DNA of 64,000 nt from Mactromeris polynyma. Taxonomy: Eukaryota > Mollusca > Bivalvia > Venerida > Mactridae. Every line of letters starts with the position of its first letter. Position 1 is the first letter of the stretch. A model generated the notes under the pieces. That model saw nothing but the letters and a program-made list of their open reading frames with translations. It was not told where the DNA came from and did not search any database. The DNA is taken from the NCBI GenBank assembly GCA_032209605.1, contig JASFXZ010000038.1, positions 1,116,001 through 1,180,000 on the forward strand. The letters run 5' to 3'. Shown in pieces: positions 11,631 through 24,211 of this stretch. Both the position numbers and the translations under genes were made by a program.

Positions 11631-12600
11631 ATATCGCGACTCCCCTGTAACAACTGCTGTCAAGATACTTCCTGGATATGTTTAGAACGACTGGTTTATT
11701 CGTGTTCTTACTCAATTGTATGTGTACAGAGTTCAATATGTTATGTTAAGGGCAAAGTTGCTGTACATATGGCTTTGACCATGGCTATGTTAACGTGGTT
11801 GTGGTTACACTGTACAAGCTTTAGTTCCTAGATTAAATGATTGAAGCTGAATTTGATGTGGTTAAGAAATGTTCATTCTATCAAAACATATGCGACCATT
11901 ATTAGATCTAACAATTTATAATAATGAACTGTTATATTTACCAAAAATAAGATGCAATTTTATCACATAAATTCTAAATGGATACTCAGGAAAAGTATTG
12001 GGTGCCAGTCGTGGAGTAAGGTGAGAAAACGCGAATATTTATATATAAGGCGCGCTTCCTCACAGGTAAATAACTTACGGAACTACCGAAGATAACCACG
12101 TAAAATCATTTAGTACAAAATATAGCCCTATACATCACCCATGAAACTAATCAGATAGGAAGCAAATAATGAACTCAATAAAAAAATAACGACTTGTATA
12201 CACAAACACAAGAAGTAGGTCAATTGAGAATTTATGGTTATTGTTGGCGATGAATGATGACGAGGAAGTTTTAAACGCATTAAACAAATATACATGTATA
12301 TGAAACTTCAAAAAAACTTCGTCTACAATTTCTTAAAAGTCAATATTTATAATGTAGTCGTAGTCAATACAAAATTAGATATATACATTTGTTAAGTCCA
12401 TTTATTATAGGGGCGTTTATTCAAAGCCACACTGTAATTGTAAAATCTATTGCTTGAGATCATAATACTGGAAAATATCCAATATGATGTCACGTCAAAA
12501 TGTAAGTTATGGAATTTAAGTTACGAAGTTTCTCAAGTTAGTTTATAAATTCAGATACGACTCCTACGTGCCAGTGCCTTTCATAAGCCACTAAGAGTTG
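11631..12600. other. 3' flank of TLR A
   Basis: No separate gene was seen. From about 12240 to 12600 the sequence matches the flanks immediately 3' of TLR copies C (26840-27186) and D (38870-39190), including the word GGCGATGAATGATGACGAGG. It probably contains the TLR A 3' UTR. Confidence 0.55.
12401..12421 (-). terminator. Candidate polyadenylation signals of TLR A
   Basis: Two AATAAA hexamers on the minus strand (12401-12406 and 12416-12421) lie about 200 bases after the stop codon. Both are conserved downstream of copy D (39017-39022 and 39032-39037). Conservation supports use but does not prove it. Confidence 0.35.
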
Positions 12601-15210
12601 TTACATTTCGTTTCTAACAGTTGTATCCAGATTTTGCCAGAATAGAAGTTCTCCTTGTTCGTCTGTTGTATACTCTAAGTATGTGTTGCTACGTAACCAC
12701 TGCAACATTTCATCGGGCATTTTCCTGGTCAGAACATCTTCAAACAACACGATGAAAAAGCAAGGTGATCCGTCGCGATCATAAATACTTTCCATCCGAG
12801 CCATATTGAATTCGTACATGCACCATTCACTGGCTAAATACTCACTAGAGAGAATCGCTAAAGTCTTCCGGCTATTGCTAATGGCGTCCACAATATTATC
12901 AGCTATATTATTACCTGGTAAAAAGTCTTTCTCGTGCAGACACACTCGAAAACCTTTCTGTTCAAGGTTTGGGTAAAGTTTATTTCGAATAAAATCGCTG
13001 TTTTCATTGGCATAAGACACAAAAACGTCAAACCTATATTGGCAATCAGTGTGGTCACGAATCGCTTGATAAGCAAAATGTCTTATTTTGGCATTTCGCA
13101 ATATATAGCGTAGATTCCAACGATTTTTATAGACCACTCCACCTAAACCAAGGGATAGAAAAATAGAAATACCCATGACAGTTATAACGATAATAAATGT
13201 GTATGAACGACATTTTTTGTCGAAATTTGACACTTCTCGTTTAAATTCATCTGACGTGATTCGAATCCCAGTGCTGTTCACGAAGATATATTCATCAAAT
13301 CCCACCATGTTATTTTCATGAATAACAAGCCATTGTAAGTAATCTTTTGCACCACAGTTAACGTCAAACGTGTTATTTCTCAAGTCAATTGTAAACTGTT
13401 TCCCTTTTTGTTTCGAGTTTTCTTCAAGACGACTGCGTAACTCTTCGGGAAGAGTCTGAAGGGAATTGCTGCGGAGAACAAGGTATAGGAGACTGTCCAA
13501 CCTGCTTACATCTAAAGTCCATTTTTCAATATTGTAAACACTCAAATCTAGGGTTTCGATTTTGTGAGATCCGAGAAGCAGATTCTGTGGAATGTCTGAA
13601 ATAATGTTGTATGACAGATTCAACGTTTTTAACTCGGACAAATTATTGAAAATGAATGGTCCGTTCTGTTCGTCTTTGAAAACTGTTCCAAGAAAATTGT
13701 TTTGAACTTGAAGATTCTCTAAAGACTTCTGAGCAAATTTGAAGAAAAACCTGTTTACATGTGAACAATAGTTCTTTGACATGTCTATATGCTTCATGTT
13801 TCTGAAGGTGTAGAAGGGTCCATTCCATGAATATAATACATTGCCAGAAACATCCATATACTCTAGTTTGTCACTAGGCTTAATCAGTACCATATTTCCT
13901 ATAGCGTAAAACAGGCCACTTTGCGAAAATTCTAATATTTTCAATTGTTGAGGGACTTTTGGAAAGTAATTGGTTATTTTAATTATTTCTCCTGGTTTGA
14001 AAAAAGGACAAATCAGATCGTTTCTAACGGAAGGACAGGAGTCATCTGCTTTATCGTATTCTCTGTCATCCATTCCTTGAAACTCATGATCAAACAGACG
14101 AGGGTCGTAAGCAAAATTCTGGAAACTCCCGTAAAATTGTGTCACATTTGTCAAACATCCCAATTGGAGAAAATACGGACGGAATGTAAATCTGTTATAT
14201 TCCGCTCGAATAATATCCAGAGTCTTAGGTGCAATCGCTAGGACATTGTTTTCAAAAAATTCAATCCGGTTTCCGCTTATGTCAAGTTCTCTTAATGAAG
14301 TATTTCTGAGGTAACATATATCTTTAAGCCGAATCCGAGTGCCGGAGCCAAATGTTGTATGGATTTTAGAAACGTCTAATACTATTATATTTGTATATTG
14401 GAGTCCGTACGTTATATTCTTGAAAGCACGAAATCCTAAACGCATGTTCCAAGACAAATCAAGGTTCTCCAAATAAGTCAAAGATCCGAAACCAAACGCA
14501 TCTATGTCAGTGATATTACAAGCTGATATGTCCAGATAACGAACTCTTGGTAAGTGCATAAATGTTTTATTCGTTACAGACGAAATATTACAAATACCCA
14601 ATAAGCCAGACATTGTAACATTACTCAAATTACTAAGTAATCTGTACGATGTGCTGAAATCGGTGAATGGTAGTCCGTCTATAGACAAGGTTTGTAGCTC
14701 CAATACTTCTGACAAATCTGGGTAAGACAGATTGTCATGCATGCTCATGATATAATTTCCCATCAAATTCAGTACTTTAAGACTTGCCGGAAAAGTTATC
14801 CTTTCATTTAGCGATTTGTTATACAGTTTTATGTTGTTATTACTCATGTCTAACATTTCTAATCGTTTAAAGTTGTAAAGAGCATCATTGTCTATTTTAT
14901 GCATGTTATTTTTACTCAGATATAATTCAACCAATTCTTGACACCCTTGTAGGTCATATTTCCTCAGCACCTTTACTCCTGCTTTTAAAGAATCCATGTG
15001 TAAAACTGATATATTGAATTGATTAGTATTATTGATGTAAGCACACACCCTCTTAAGATGAACATCACTGTTTGAGCAATCCATTTCTATATTCCCTTTA
15101 CAATCACAGCGTTTTTCGGGACCGCACGTGATTCCCGATTCAGCAGTCGAATACACGCTTGAAACGTAGATTAAAAATATAACTACGTACACAACAAGTG
15201 AATGTGTCAT
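12601..15210 (-). CDS. Toll-like receptor (TLR copy A), intact
   Basis: Single-exon frame of 869 residues from the ATG at 15210. An in-frame ATG 22 codons upstream is less likely because only the inner one starts directly on a signal peptide (MTHSLVVYVVIFLIYVSS). A Cys-rich cap follows, then many leucine-rich repeats (ELYLSKNNMHKIDNDAL, KTLNLSYNIISDIP), numerous Asn-glycosylation sites and one C-terminal Cys cap (NCGAKDYLQWL). There is one transmembrane helix at about 671-694 and a TIR domain at 725-869. The TIR keeps box 1 (FDVFVSYA), a BB-loop proline (KDFLPG) and box 3 (LFWQNL). It should bind a microbial or endogenous ligand outside the cell and signal through TIR adaptors. It resembles single-cysteine-cluster TLRs. 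The ligand cannot be predicted. Confidence 0.93.
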   Translation of the reverse strand: MTHSLVVYVVIFLIYVSSVYSTAESGITCGPEKRCDCKGNIEMDCSNSDVHLKRVCAYINNTNQFNISVLHMDSLKAGVKVLRKYDLQGCQELVELYLSKNNMHKIDNDALYNFKRLEMLDMSNNNIKLYNKSLNERITFPASLKVLNLMGNYIMSMHDNLSYPDLSEVLELQTLSIDGLPFTDFSTSYRLLSNLSNVTMSGLLGICNISSVTNKTFMHLPRVRYLDISACNITDIDAFGFGSLTYLENLDLSWNMRLGFRAFKNITYGLQYTNIIVLDVSKIHTTFGSGTRIRLKDICYLRNTSLRELDISGNRIEFFENNVLAIAPKTLDIIRAEYNRFTFRPYFLQLGCLTNVTQFYGSFQNFAYDPRLFDHEFQGMDDREYDKADDSCPSVRNDLICPFFKPGEIIKITNYFPKVPQQLKILEFSQSGLFYAIGNMVLIKPSDKLEYMDVSGNVLYSWNGPFYTFRNMKHIDMSKNYCSHVNRFFFKFAQKSLENLQVQNNFLGTVFKDEQNGPFIFNNLSELKTLNLSYNIISDIPQNLLLGSHKIETLDLSVYNIEKWTLDVSRLDSLLYLVLRSNSLQTLPEELRSRLEENSKQKGKQFTIDLRNNTFDVNCGAKDYLQWLVIHENNMVGFDEYIFVNSTGIRITSDEFKREVSNFDKKCRSYTFIIVITVMGISIFLSLGLGGVVYKNRWNLRYILRNAKIRHFAYQAIRDHTDCQYRFDVFVSYANENSDFIRNKLYPNLEQKGFRVCLHEKDFLPGNNIADNIVDAISNSRKTLAILSSEYLASEWCMYEFNMARMESIYDRDGSPCFFIVLFEDVLTRKMPDEMLQWLRSNTYLEYTTDEQGELLFWQNLDTTVRNEM

Positions 15211-15312
15211 TGTAATAGATGTATTAGTCCGTAATTTATTAAAATATGTTAGAGTTATTATTCGTGTTTGTCCCATTTGTTATCATTCTTCCACGCACAA
15301 GTTGTTCTTTTT

Positions 15313-15435
15313 TGCCTACTTATTTCAATAGACTCCCGTAGGCATTATTTTGTATTAAGTAGTTTGATCCTTTTGTGCCTACTTATTTCAATAGACTCCT
15401 GTACTCATTATTTTGTATTAAGTATTTTGATCGTT
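15313..15435. repeat. Tandem duplication in the TLR A 5' flank
   Basis: A unit of about 62 bases with the words CTACTTATTTCAATAGACTC and TTTTGTATTAAGTA occurs twice. Copies B (about 20830-20890) and D (about 41897-41955) have one unit each, so the doubling is specific to copy A. It lies about 100-225 bases upstream of the start codon, within the likely promoter. Confidence 0.6.
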
Positions 15436-15649
15436 CTTAAGCACTTACTCCGCGATGACGGACAGCAAACGAGAAGTGCTCATGGTGAGCTAAATTGTGT
15501 GCATTTCAATAAACAATTTATCACATTTAAAACGCGGAAATATAAAAGGGGAAATACATATTCGATTTAATTTCCTTGTTTTAAAGCATCTTAGATTCTA
15601 TCCTTATGAAAGGATGTTTAAAATACCTTTTACAAGCAGGACACAAATA

Positions 15650-15834
15650 CAGTCGGACCACGTTAAAATCCGACACCTTTCTATCCGAAACGGAATCCGA
15701 TCATTTGAAATAAATATTATGTCCCGATATATCTTCTTACGCACGTCGATACGAAATGGACTATTCGAAACCAGGTATTATTCGAAATAATATTTCGTAC
15801 TCGATGAATTCGAATGAACGAAATCCGACTATAT
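15650..15834. mobile_element. Possible pogo-like miniature element
   Basis: The left end reads TACAGTCGGACCACGTT and the right end, reverse complemented, TATAGTCGGATTTCGTT; both abut TA. The interior is non-coding with many TTCGAA-type words. Similar ends occur in pogo/Tigger transposons. The match is imperfect, so the class is tentative. Confidence 0.35.
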
Positions 15835-16499
15835 CAGTATATTTCGTGTAATTCTGACAGCACGGAAATTTAAGTCGGTTTGTATCAAATTGAAAAATAC
15901 TAACCAACTTGTGTATAGATCTATCATGTACGTTTGTGTTAATTTAATAATATTGTTCTCTACTGACGTAACTAGCCGGGCTTATATACATGATGCAGGA
16001 GAAAGTTGATGCAAAAGTCGCCGGTAAAATGATTAGTATTGTGTCATATTTCTGCCACCAGTTAACTTCTTAATTTACTAGATAATTATGTGGTTATCAA
16101 GTTAAAGAAACTATATAACTACTTTATTAACTTGATAATTATATGGTTAACTAGATAAATATCGTGATAAATTTTCTTACCAGATAAATATCTTAACACA
16201 AACTTTGTCTGATAATGGCCACAACTGCCACCATTTACCCACTATAACCCAGTACGGGCAATCTATTTAAGATAAGTGTTAAGTAGTTATTTATATCTAA
16301 TATAAGAAGTTATACGCATATTTATCGTGGATTTCGATGCGCCGCCAAGTTTCGTGTGTGAATTACGCACAGTACAGTGATTGAAAGGGCTTGAAAATTA
16401 ATGTTTCGGATTTGGCTTGTCTCGTCTTTTTTTTAAATACTCGCAAAAAGTGGCTGAAATTAGAACTGCATTGTTTAAGCCAACGCGCATTAACGAATT
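15835..16499. other. AT-rich stretch, nothing firm
   Basis: Around 16070-16190 several near-palindromic words built on TTAACTTGATAATTAT occur. No gene was recognised. Confidence 0.4.
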
Positions 16500-17290
16500 A
16501 CCTAGTAATACATTTTATCCGAGTTACTGTACATAACTATAAACGAGAAGTGAGGTAACTTATACAAAAGCAGTTCCGTCACGACCGCCACGGTGTTTTA
16601 GTAGATTTTTTTACGATTTGCTTTTTTTAGAACAGGTTTTTTTATGGAGAGAGAAAATACAAAATGTACATAAAAGTTACATTCTCACTGAAATGTAAAC
16701 ATTGTCATGGAGCATGTATGCATAATAGGTTTTTTCAAACCCACTTCGCATTTCAAATGCTTTAAAAAGTAACCGCTCCTCCCATGAACAAAATAAAAGT
16801 GGAATAAAAATAGTGTCGCCGTATTCCAGCCGACTAGTAAATGTATACGTTTAAGTTGGAATATGCTTCCTCTTTCGTAGTTTTGGAATAAACTTCAAAA
16901 ATACCTTTTTAAATGTTGTTTTTGTCACTAAGTTTAAATTTTGGTGGTACATATTGTATTAAGACATTTTATTTTCTGAAAGAGATAATTATTTGAATTT
17001 GAAACATAACTACATAGTTGTTATTCAGATAGGTAATACAAATATATTCACTTCAGTAAAAATTACATCATGCAATTGTGTGCGCGACAAATTATCCATG
17101 TGCTGGTGATTAACATTGTTGCCTTTTGTAGTTACACCACTGGAAGCATAGACATGCAAGTCAATATATTTATAATTTTTGTCCTATCAAACAAAACAAA
17201 TGTTATAGACAGTGGTAAATATATGTTACCACCACCCTACAGTCGAAACACTGTTTTGACATAGAAAACGATACGGCTGTGTAGAAATGA
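16500..17290. repeat. Duplicated TLR-array block, copy 1
   Basis: It matches 52625-52960 in the same orientation, with shared words such as GTCACGACCGCCACGG and ATGTTACCACCACCCTACAG. The second copy lacks an internal part of about 400 bases. The block lies 3' of TLR B here and near the TLR F/E remnants there. Confidence 0.65.
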
Positions 17291-18180
17291 AACATAGGTG
17301 TCATACAATGTCCGCGGCCCCATTGCCGTTGCGAGCCAAATTATTTGGGACGCGACCGTGGCTCCAGCGGCCCCAGCTCCTACGCGCATGAGATAACGAC
17401 ACGTATAGCAGATAACATTTTAGCCCTTACCTATTGATATACAGAGTGCTCTCACTTAATGTCAGCACTTATATGGCGATGCTTATATTTAGCGACGATT
17501 ATATTTGGCGGCGTTTAGAATTGGCGCATTTGATGTTGACCGCAAATATAGCCAAAATTAAACCATAGCCAATAAATCAACGTATGCAGTAGCCACTGGA
17601 ATAGAGTCTAAAAATTGAAAGGGTCATTGTTTATATAAATAACAGTCTAGATCAATACAAACATCAATTATTAGCTTTCATTAAAAAAAAAGAAGAGAAT
17701 AAGTAGCTACAGGGAACGCCATATACATAATATCGGGATATTTATGGCAAAACTTACGAAACGTCTTACATAATTTATAATAACGATAACCTCATTTTAG
17801 AATTTTACCTGTAAGTAAAAGGTTACTCTAATTAAAGTCCTTTAGATTATTATTTGCTCTCCGGTATAGTAAATTTGAAATACATATAACCCGTACGTTG
17901 GTCTCCAAGGGGTATCACTATCGAGTTACGGAAAGTATATAATCTCAAAGTCATAATAATCTCGTTTATCATAAATGTTTGTAGTATTAATACCATTTTC
18001 TATAGAAATACAAGCATTTATAAAATCTCTTTTGCAATAATGATTGAGCCATACTTTAATTTTAAGTTATTTCCAATATATTGTACCGACACATTCAACG
18101 TTATGTAATATTAATAACAAAGGTCATCAATAATAAAGATTCAGATATTACAAAACAATGCCTTACCGTTAAGAGCTGTT
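17291..18180. other. Spacer 3' of TLR B
   Basis: It contains a short GC-rich patch (17310-17390) and repeated words built on TTATATTTGGCG (17470-17530). No gene was recognised. Confidence 0.4.
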
Positions 18181-20747
18181 TCATTTCGTTTCTAAAAGTA
18201 TTTTTCCATTTTTTGTCAAAACAAAACTATTTGTTCCTACGTAGCCACTGCAACTTTTCATAGAGCATTTTCGAGGTCGCAACATTTTCAAACAACACGA
18301 TGCAAAGCAAGATGATCCGTCGCGATCATAATTACTTTCCATCAGAGCCATATTGAATTCATATATGCACCATTGACTGGCTACATAATCACTAGAGAGA
18401 ATCACTAAAGTATTGCGGCTGTTGCTAATGGCGTCCACAATCTTATCAGCTATAGTATTACCTGGTAAACAGACTTTCTCATGCAGACACACTCGAACAC
18501 CTTTCCGCTCAAGGTTTGGATAAAGTTTGTTTCGAATAAAATCGCTGTTTTCATTGGCATATGATACAAATATGTCATACTGATATTGGCAATATCTGTG
18601 TTGCCATGGATCGCTGGATAGCCAAAATGTCTCATTTTGGCATTCCGCAATATGAAGCGCAGATTCAAACGATTTTTATAGACCACTCCACATAAAACAA
18701 GGGATAGAAAAACAGAAATACCAATGACAGTCACAACTAGAATCAATGTGTAGGAACGACATGTTTTGTCTAAATTTGACACTTCTTGTTTAATTTTTTC
18801 TGACGTGATACGATTTCCAGTGCTGTTAACGAAAATATACTCATCAAATCCCACCATGTTATTTTCATGATCCACAAGCCATTGTAAGAAATCTTTTGCA
18901 CCGCAGTTAACTTCAAATGTGTTATTTCTCAAGTCAATTGTAAACTATTCCCCTTTTGTTTCGAGTTTTCTTCAAGACGACTGCTTAACACTTCATGAAG
19001 AGTCTAAAGGAAATTGCTGTGGAGAACAAGGTATAGGAGGCTGTCCAACCTGCTTACATCTAAAGTCAATTTTTCAATATTGTTAACACTCAAATCCAGG
19101 GTTTCGATTTTGTGAGATTCGAGAAGCAGATTCTGTGGAATGTCTGAAATAATATTGTGTGACAGATTCAACGTATTCAACTCGGACAAATTATTGAAAA
19201 TGAATGGTCCGTTCTGTTCGTCTTTGAAAACTGTTCCAAGAAAATTGTTTTGAACTTGAAGATTCTCTAGAGAAACTGGAAACAATGTTTATTTACATAC
19301 AGACAGTAGTTCTTTGACGGGTCTAAATGCTTCAGGTTTTTGAAGGGATAAAAGGGTCCTTTCCATGAATATTATACTTTGCCAGTAAAATCCATGTACT
19401 CTAGGTTTTCACTAGGCTTAACCAGTATCATATTTCCTATAGCGTAAATCAAGCTACTTTGCGAAAATTCTATCCTTTGAAACTTTTGAGGGAGTTTTGG
19501 AAAGTAATTTATTTTCATTTTTTTTCCTGGCATGAAAAATGGACACATCAGATCGTTTTTAACGACCGCTTCATTTAAGAAAGGATAGGAGTTATCTGCT
19601 TTGTCGTATTCTCTGTCATCCATTCATTGAAACTCATGGTCAAACAGAAGAGGGTCGTAAGCGAAATTATGGAAACTTCCGTAACCTTCTGTCACATTTG
19701 TCAAACATCCCAACTGGAGCAAACCCGGACGGAATGTAATTTTTTTATATTACGGTCGAATAATATCCAGAAACTTGGGCACTTTCGCGAGTACATTGGT
19801 TTCAAAAAAATCAATTCGGTTTCTGCTTACGTCAAGTACTCTTAATGAAGTATTTACGAGGAATCTTCAAGCCGAATCCGAGTGCCAGAGCCAAATGTTT
19901 AATGGATTTTAGAAACGTCTAAAACTCTTATATTTGTATATTGGAGTCCGTACGTTATATTCTTGAAAGCACGAAATCCTAAACGCATGTTCCAAGACAA
20001 ATCAAGGTTCTCCAAATAATTCAAAGATCCGAAACCAAACGCATCTATGTCAGTGATATTACAAGCTGATATGTCCAGATAACGAACTCTTGGTAAGTGC
20101 ATAAATGTTTTATTCGACGAAATATTACAAATACCCAATAAGCCAGACATTGTAGCATTACTCAAATTACTAAGTAATCTGTACGATGTGCTGAAATCGG
20201 TGAACGGTAGTCCGTCTATAAACAAGGTTTGTAGCTCCATTACTTCCGACAAATCTGGGTAAGACAGATTGTCATGCATGCTCATGTTATAATTTCCTAT
20301 CAAATTCAGTACTTTAAGACTTGCCGGAAAAGTTATCCTTCCACTTAGCGATTTGTTATACAGTTGTATGCAGTTATTACTCATTTCTAACATTTCTAAT
20401 CGTTTAAAGTTGTAAAAAGCATCATTGTCTATTTTATACATGTTATTTTTACTCAGATATAATTCAACCAATTCTTGACATCCTCGTAGGTCATATTGCC
20501 TCAGTACCTCTATTCCTGTTTTTAAATAATCCATGTGTAAAACTGATATATTGAATTGAATAGTATTGTTGATGTAAACACAAACACTCTTAAGATGAAC
20601 ATCACTGTTTGAGCAATCCATTTCTGTATTCCCTTTACAATAACAGCGTCTTCCGGGACCGCTCGCGATTCCCGATTCATCAGTAGAATACACGCTTGAA
20701 ACGTAGATTAAAAATATAACTACGTATACAACAAGTGAATGTGTCAT
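18181..20747 (-). pseudogene. TLR copy B, decayed pseudogene
   Basis: The same architecture as copy A can be followed from the signal peptide (MTHSLVVYVVIFLIYVSS, start 20747) through LRRs, C-terminal cap, transmembrane segment and TIR. The first 282 codons are open, then ACA is replaced by TAA after VLDVSKIH (19899-19901). Further damage includes a deletion near 19860, stops around 19285-19370 and 19623, and frameshifts inside the TIR (18450-18600). The last 30 or so TIR codons have been lost or rewritten, so box 3 is missing. It cannot make a receptor; at most a secreted fragment of about 280 residues could be translated. Confidence 0.9.
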
Positions 20748-20914
20748 TGCAATAGACGTATTAGTCCGTAATTTATTAAAATATTTCAGAGCTATTATTC
20801 GTGTTTATCCGATTTGTTATAATTCTTCCACGCTTTTGCCTGCTATTTCAATAGCCATTCGAACACAGTAATTTGTATTATGTAGTTTGATTATTCCTAA
20901 ACAGATATCTGTAC

Positions 20915-22010
20915 ATATATTCTTTATTTCCTCCAATAAATGAAGAGCATTACATATTTATACATCATATAAAAGAACAGAAACAAAGAAGAACAACATT
21001 ATATACAAACCGGGCACATTAACATATTACACAACCAGTCAACTTGCCCACTTCGTAAGCACTTATACAATTTAAATAAAAGTAAATACTGACAAGCGAC
21101 AAAGTAATCATATAATATATCTAATAATACTCATACCGATGATATCTAGATCACTGTTTGAGCAATAGACTTATTGATTGTACAATCCTTGCTCTCTGAC
21201 AATACACACAAAGCATCATATTCGTTTTCAAGTATGAGAACAATACAACATCGTAAGATAACATATAATTGAGATGTTTAACATTAAAATATCCTTACCG
21301 AAAACGAAACCATAAGACTATTCATACTGTTAGCTAACAGCTTTCATAGTCAAACAACCGACATCAATAAACACATGCAGCTAGCTTATGTGGTGCTACC
21401 ATTGGTTCAGAACTAAATTTATTAAACACCGAAATTAACCTTACCGAAATCGAAAAATAAGATTACTTATGATGAAAAACAGTCATAGTCAAGGCCGTCT
21501 GTTCCATTGAGTTTAACCTGCATCTTAAGATTGGCACAGGAGATTAACTAATTCACGTGCAAGTGGTAGATGTTTGAGGTTACCACCAAGAGTCTCTGTA
21601 CATTTATTCAACAGGAAATTAGACTGTTCATGACGGAACATTCTCATAAATACAAGATATTGCTTATGACCGAAAAAGCGGCATACAAGCGTCCATAAAG
21701 CCTCCCTGAATCTATTTATTTGTGTACAGTCACATAACAGGTGCATTATAATATCCCCTGTTAAGAACTTGCAGGCTTTGCGCTCTTGAACATATTGCCT
21801 AGAAACATGTATTCCAACGATTCTAAGCGCGTTGAGGGGCTTTCTTTCACACTCACCCATAGCGGAGAGCACATATTTAGTCCAACAACATTATTTATAA
21901 AAGCACTATGCTCCCTCTGCAAACGATTCACTCTAATGTATTTCAGTGGGTCAAGTGTGTTGATCTCTACAACCCATGATTCATAAAGACCTTAAATATC
22001 CCCCATAAAA
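20915..22010 (-). pseudogene. 3' remnant of another non-LTR retrotransposon in the TLR B 5' flank
   Basis: The minus frame 21525-21872 reads ALRIVGIHVSRQYVQERKAC, then CDCTQINRFREALW, resembling the terminal zinc-binding region of non-LTR ORF2 proteins. Upstream, LYESWVVEINTLDP and NRLQREHSAFINN are readable in another frame. The 3' end near 20915 has AATAAAG on the element strand. Short pieces of the same sequence persist 5' of copy D (42010-42070) and copy E (59490-59545). The insertion therefore seems older than the duplications. Confidence 0.5.
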
Positions 22011-22029
22011 CGATTTGTGATACATTTGA

Positions 22030-24205
22030 CAGCATAGAGTAATATAGTGGTGTTGTACTTTGTAACATGAATGTAAGGTCACTGATGATAATATTGTAAA
22101 TTAGTCGGAATATGGTCTTGTTATACACGTTTATACACCTGGGTTTTTATGTATGCTTATTGTCTTTTATTGCATGATTTAGAAATGTATCTGACCCGTC
22201 AGAACGTAATATGTTTGAACGGACTTATCCACATTGACTACGACATCTTTAATACCATCAACTATAATGTATTACTAATGTAACATCGTTTTTCTTAGTT
22301 TTAGTAAAATCCCGCTTGTTTATTTATGTTTTCGAAATAATAATGAACATGCTACCAGTATATTTTTTAATGTTTATACTGTATTAAATGTATTTTCAAA
22401 TTTGTTTTGGTAAAACATTAGTTTTGGATTTAAGGTAAGTCATCCGTCATTAAGGTATTCCATCCACAACGTTGGGTTATTTCCCTTCAATATAAAATTT
22501 TATGGTAGCTTAACACCATTAATCTGTCATTCACTATATATTTCTAAAAGGTGTTTTTATTACAAAAACAAAGTATGCTATTTTTTAAAAATGTTAGTTT
22601 AAGTCTTGGAATTTACTTAATTTGACAACAATGTAAATTTTCTGATGTTTTACAACAGCAGTGAACTTCTAAGGTACTAATTATGTTTAAAACAAAAGTT
22701 AAATACTTAAAATAATAAAAACTAGACTATAAATGTTTCTGAAATTTAGATATAAATCATGTTATAGTTCATGTTACATATTACAAATGAATTTCATTGA
22801 AGAACATTTTTATGCTAAACTGATATTTGAGTTTTCGAACATATTCATTTTTTGTATACGTTCATATGAAATTTTCTCATTTTTAAATATTTTATGACAC
22901 AAATGTCCCGCCAAAAAAATATGACTTTTCTTAAATTTCCAACCCTGTTTAATACACAGGTGGAAACTTCCAATTTGTCGGTTTATTTTTAAAAGCTATT
23001 TTTTTTCAGAGAAGAAAAAGGACCATGACTTTTGGGAACGGTAAAAAAAAATGTTGTTTTCAAATTTTATCCGCATTATTATATAGGTTTAATCAACAGC
23101 TTGCCTTCAAATGAAACATCTGTTATCTAGGATTCAGTATGTTATCGTTACACAAATTTTAACATGATTTTATTGTTTTCATATAATCTGATGAAATGCA
23201 GATTGAAGAATTCCACTCCACGACCACATATCTTTATCTTTTTAGTGGACTAATCTAGGACATGCTGTGACTTCACCTTAGTGTGTATATCTTAACAACG
23301 ATTTACGATCATTATCTAAGGTAAGTAAATAAGGGCCGTAGCTTGATTGATGTCAATCGCAGATAAATATCACATGTTTGGTCAATAAATGTGTGAAAGA
23401 ACTTAAGACGCTATAGATAGACTAACCCCTCGTTATCTGACAATGGAGTACGAACAATATCTTGGATAAAAGATGGTCGGCGCAATCTGAAGCAAGCGTT
23501 TCAATATGTTCTGCCGAGTTGCTGGTCACTCGATTATGCTACACTATAATAACTCCGATACCTGTAAGGAGTTTATTGCTTTCAATGATTAGCTCTTTAG
23601 TTGTCATGCATGGTCAGCAAATCCATTCCTTGCGCCCCTGTTCCCTTACGTATTTGCTATTGCACCTCAAATACCTGATGTTTTATGGACTGTTATTTTC
23701 CCGGAGGTCTGTGTGGGGAGGTATTGTCTTATGTATATGGCGTTCCGTGTATTTTATTTTCCCTGTCAAAAAAAACTGTCATCGATAATCAATTTAATAA
23801 TGATTGAAACTTATGTATTGTTCCATTTATTAATTGAACTATCGCAGTTTGACTAGTGAATCTAAAATATTTTTATGGTCTACACAAGATTCGTGAAGAC
23901 ATTTTGTCCCAATGTTGGTCAATTTCGACGCTTATTTATCCCGTCAAATTGTAGAAATTGTAAATTGAAATTCCACCATTTTTACTTATTATTAATAATG
24001 ACTGTCTCAGCTTGAAATATAAATTGGCGATTAAATGTACATTTGATTTATTTTAATAATTCTATTATGTCACTATATTATGTTAGAATCCACAATGGGG
24101 ACAATTATGACACCAGCAAACAAGAGGTCATAATGGTCATATACGCTAACACGAGCACACTGCTTTTCTGAATGAATAGACTAAAGTGACAATAAATTGG
24201 TATAT
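22030..24205. repeat. Duplicated TLR 5' flank block, copy near TLR B
   Basis: It matches 43300-43715 plus 46750-48850, with shared words such as GAACGGACTTATCCACATTG and GTTATCTGACAA. The second copy is interrupted by a retrotransposon that is absent here. No gene was found inside; short open frames are not conserved between the two copies. Confidence 0.75.
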
Positions 24206-24211
24206 GTTCAA

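Noticed and set aside
13945..14241. 98-codon plus-strand open frame inside TLR A
   Set aside because: It is the antisense shadow of the LRR coding region; a similar shadow appears at the same place in copies B and D.
17310..17390. Short GC-rich patch, considered as an RNA gene
   Set aside because: No fold or boxes of a known RNA class could be made out.
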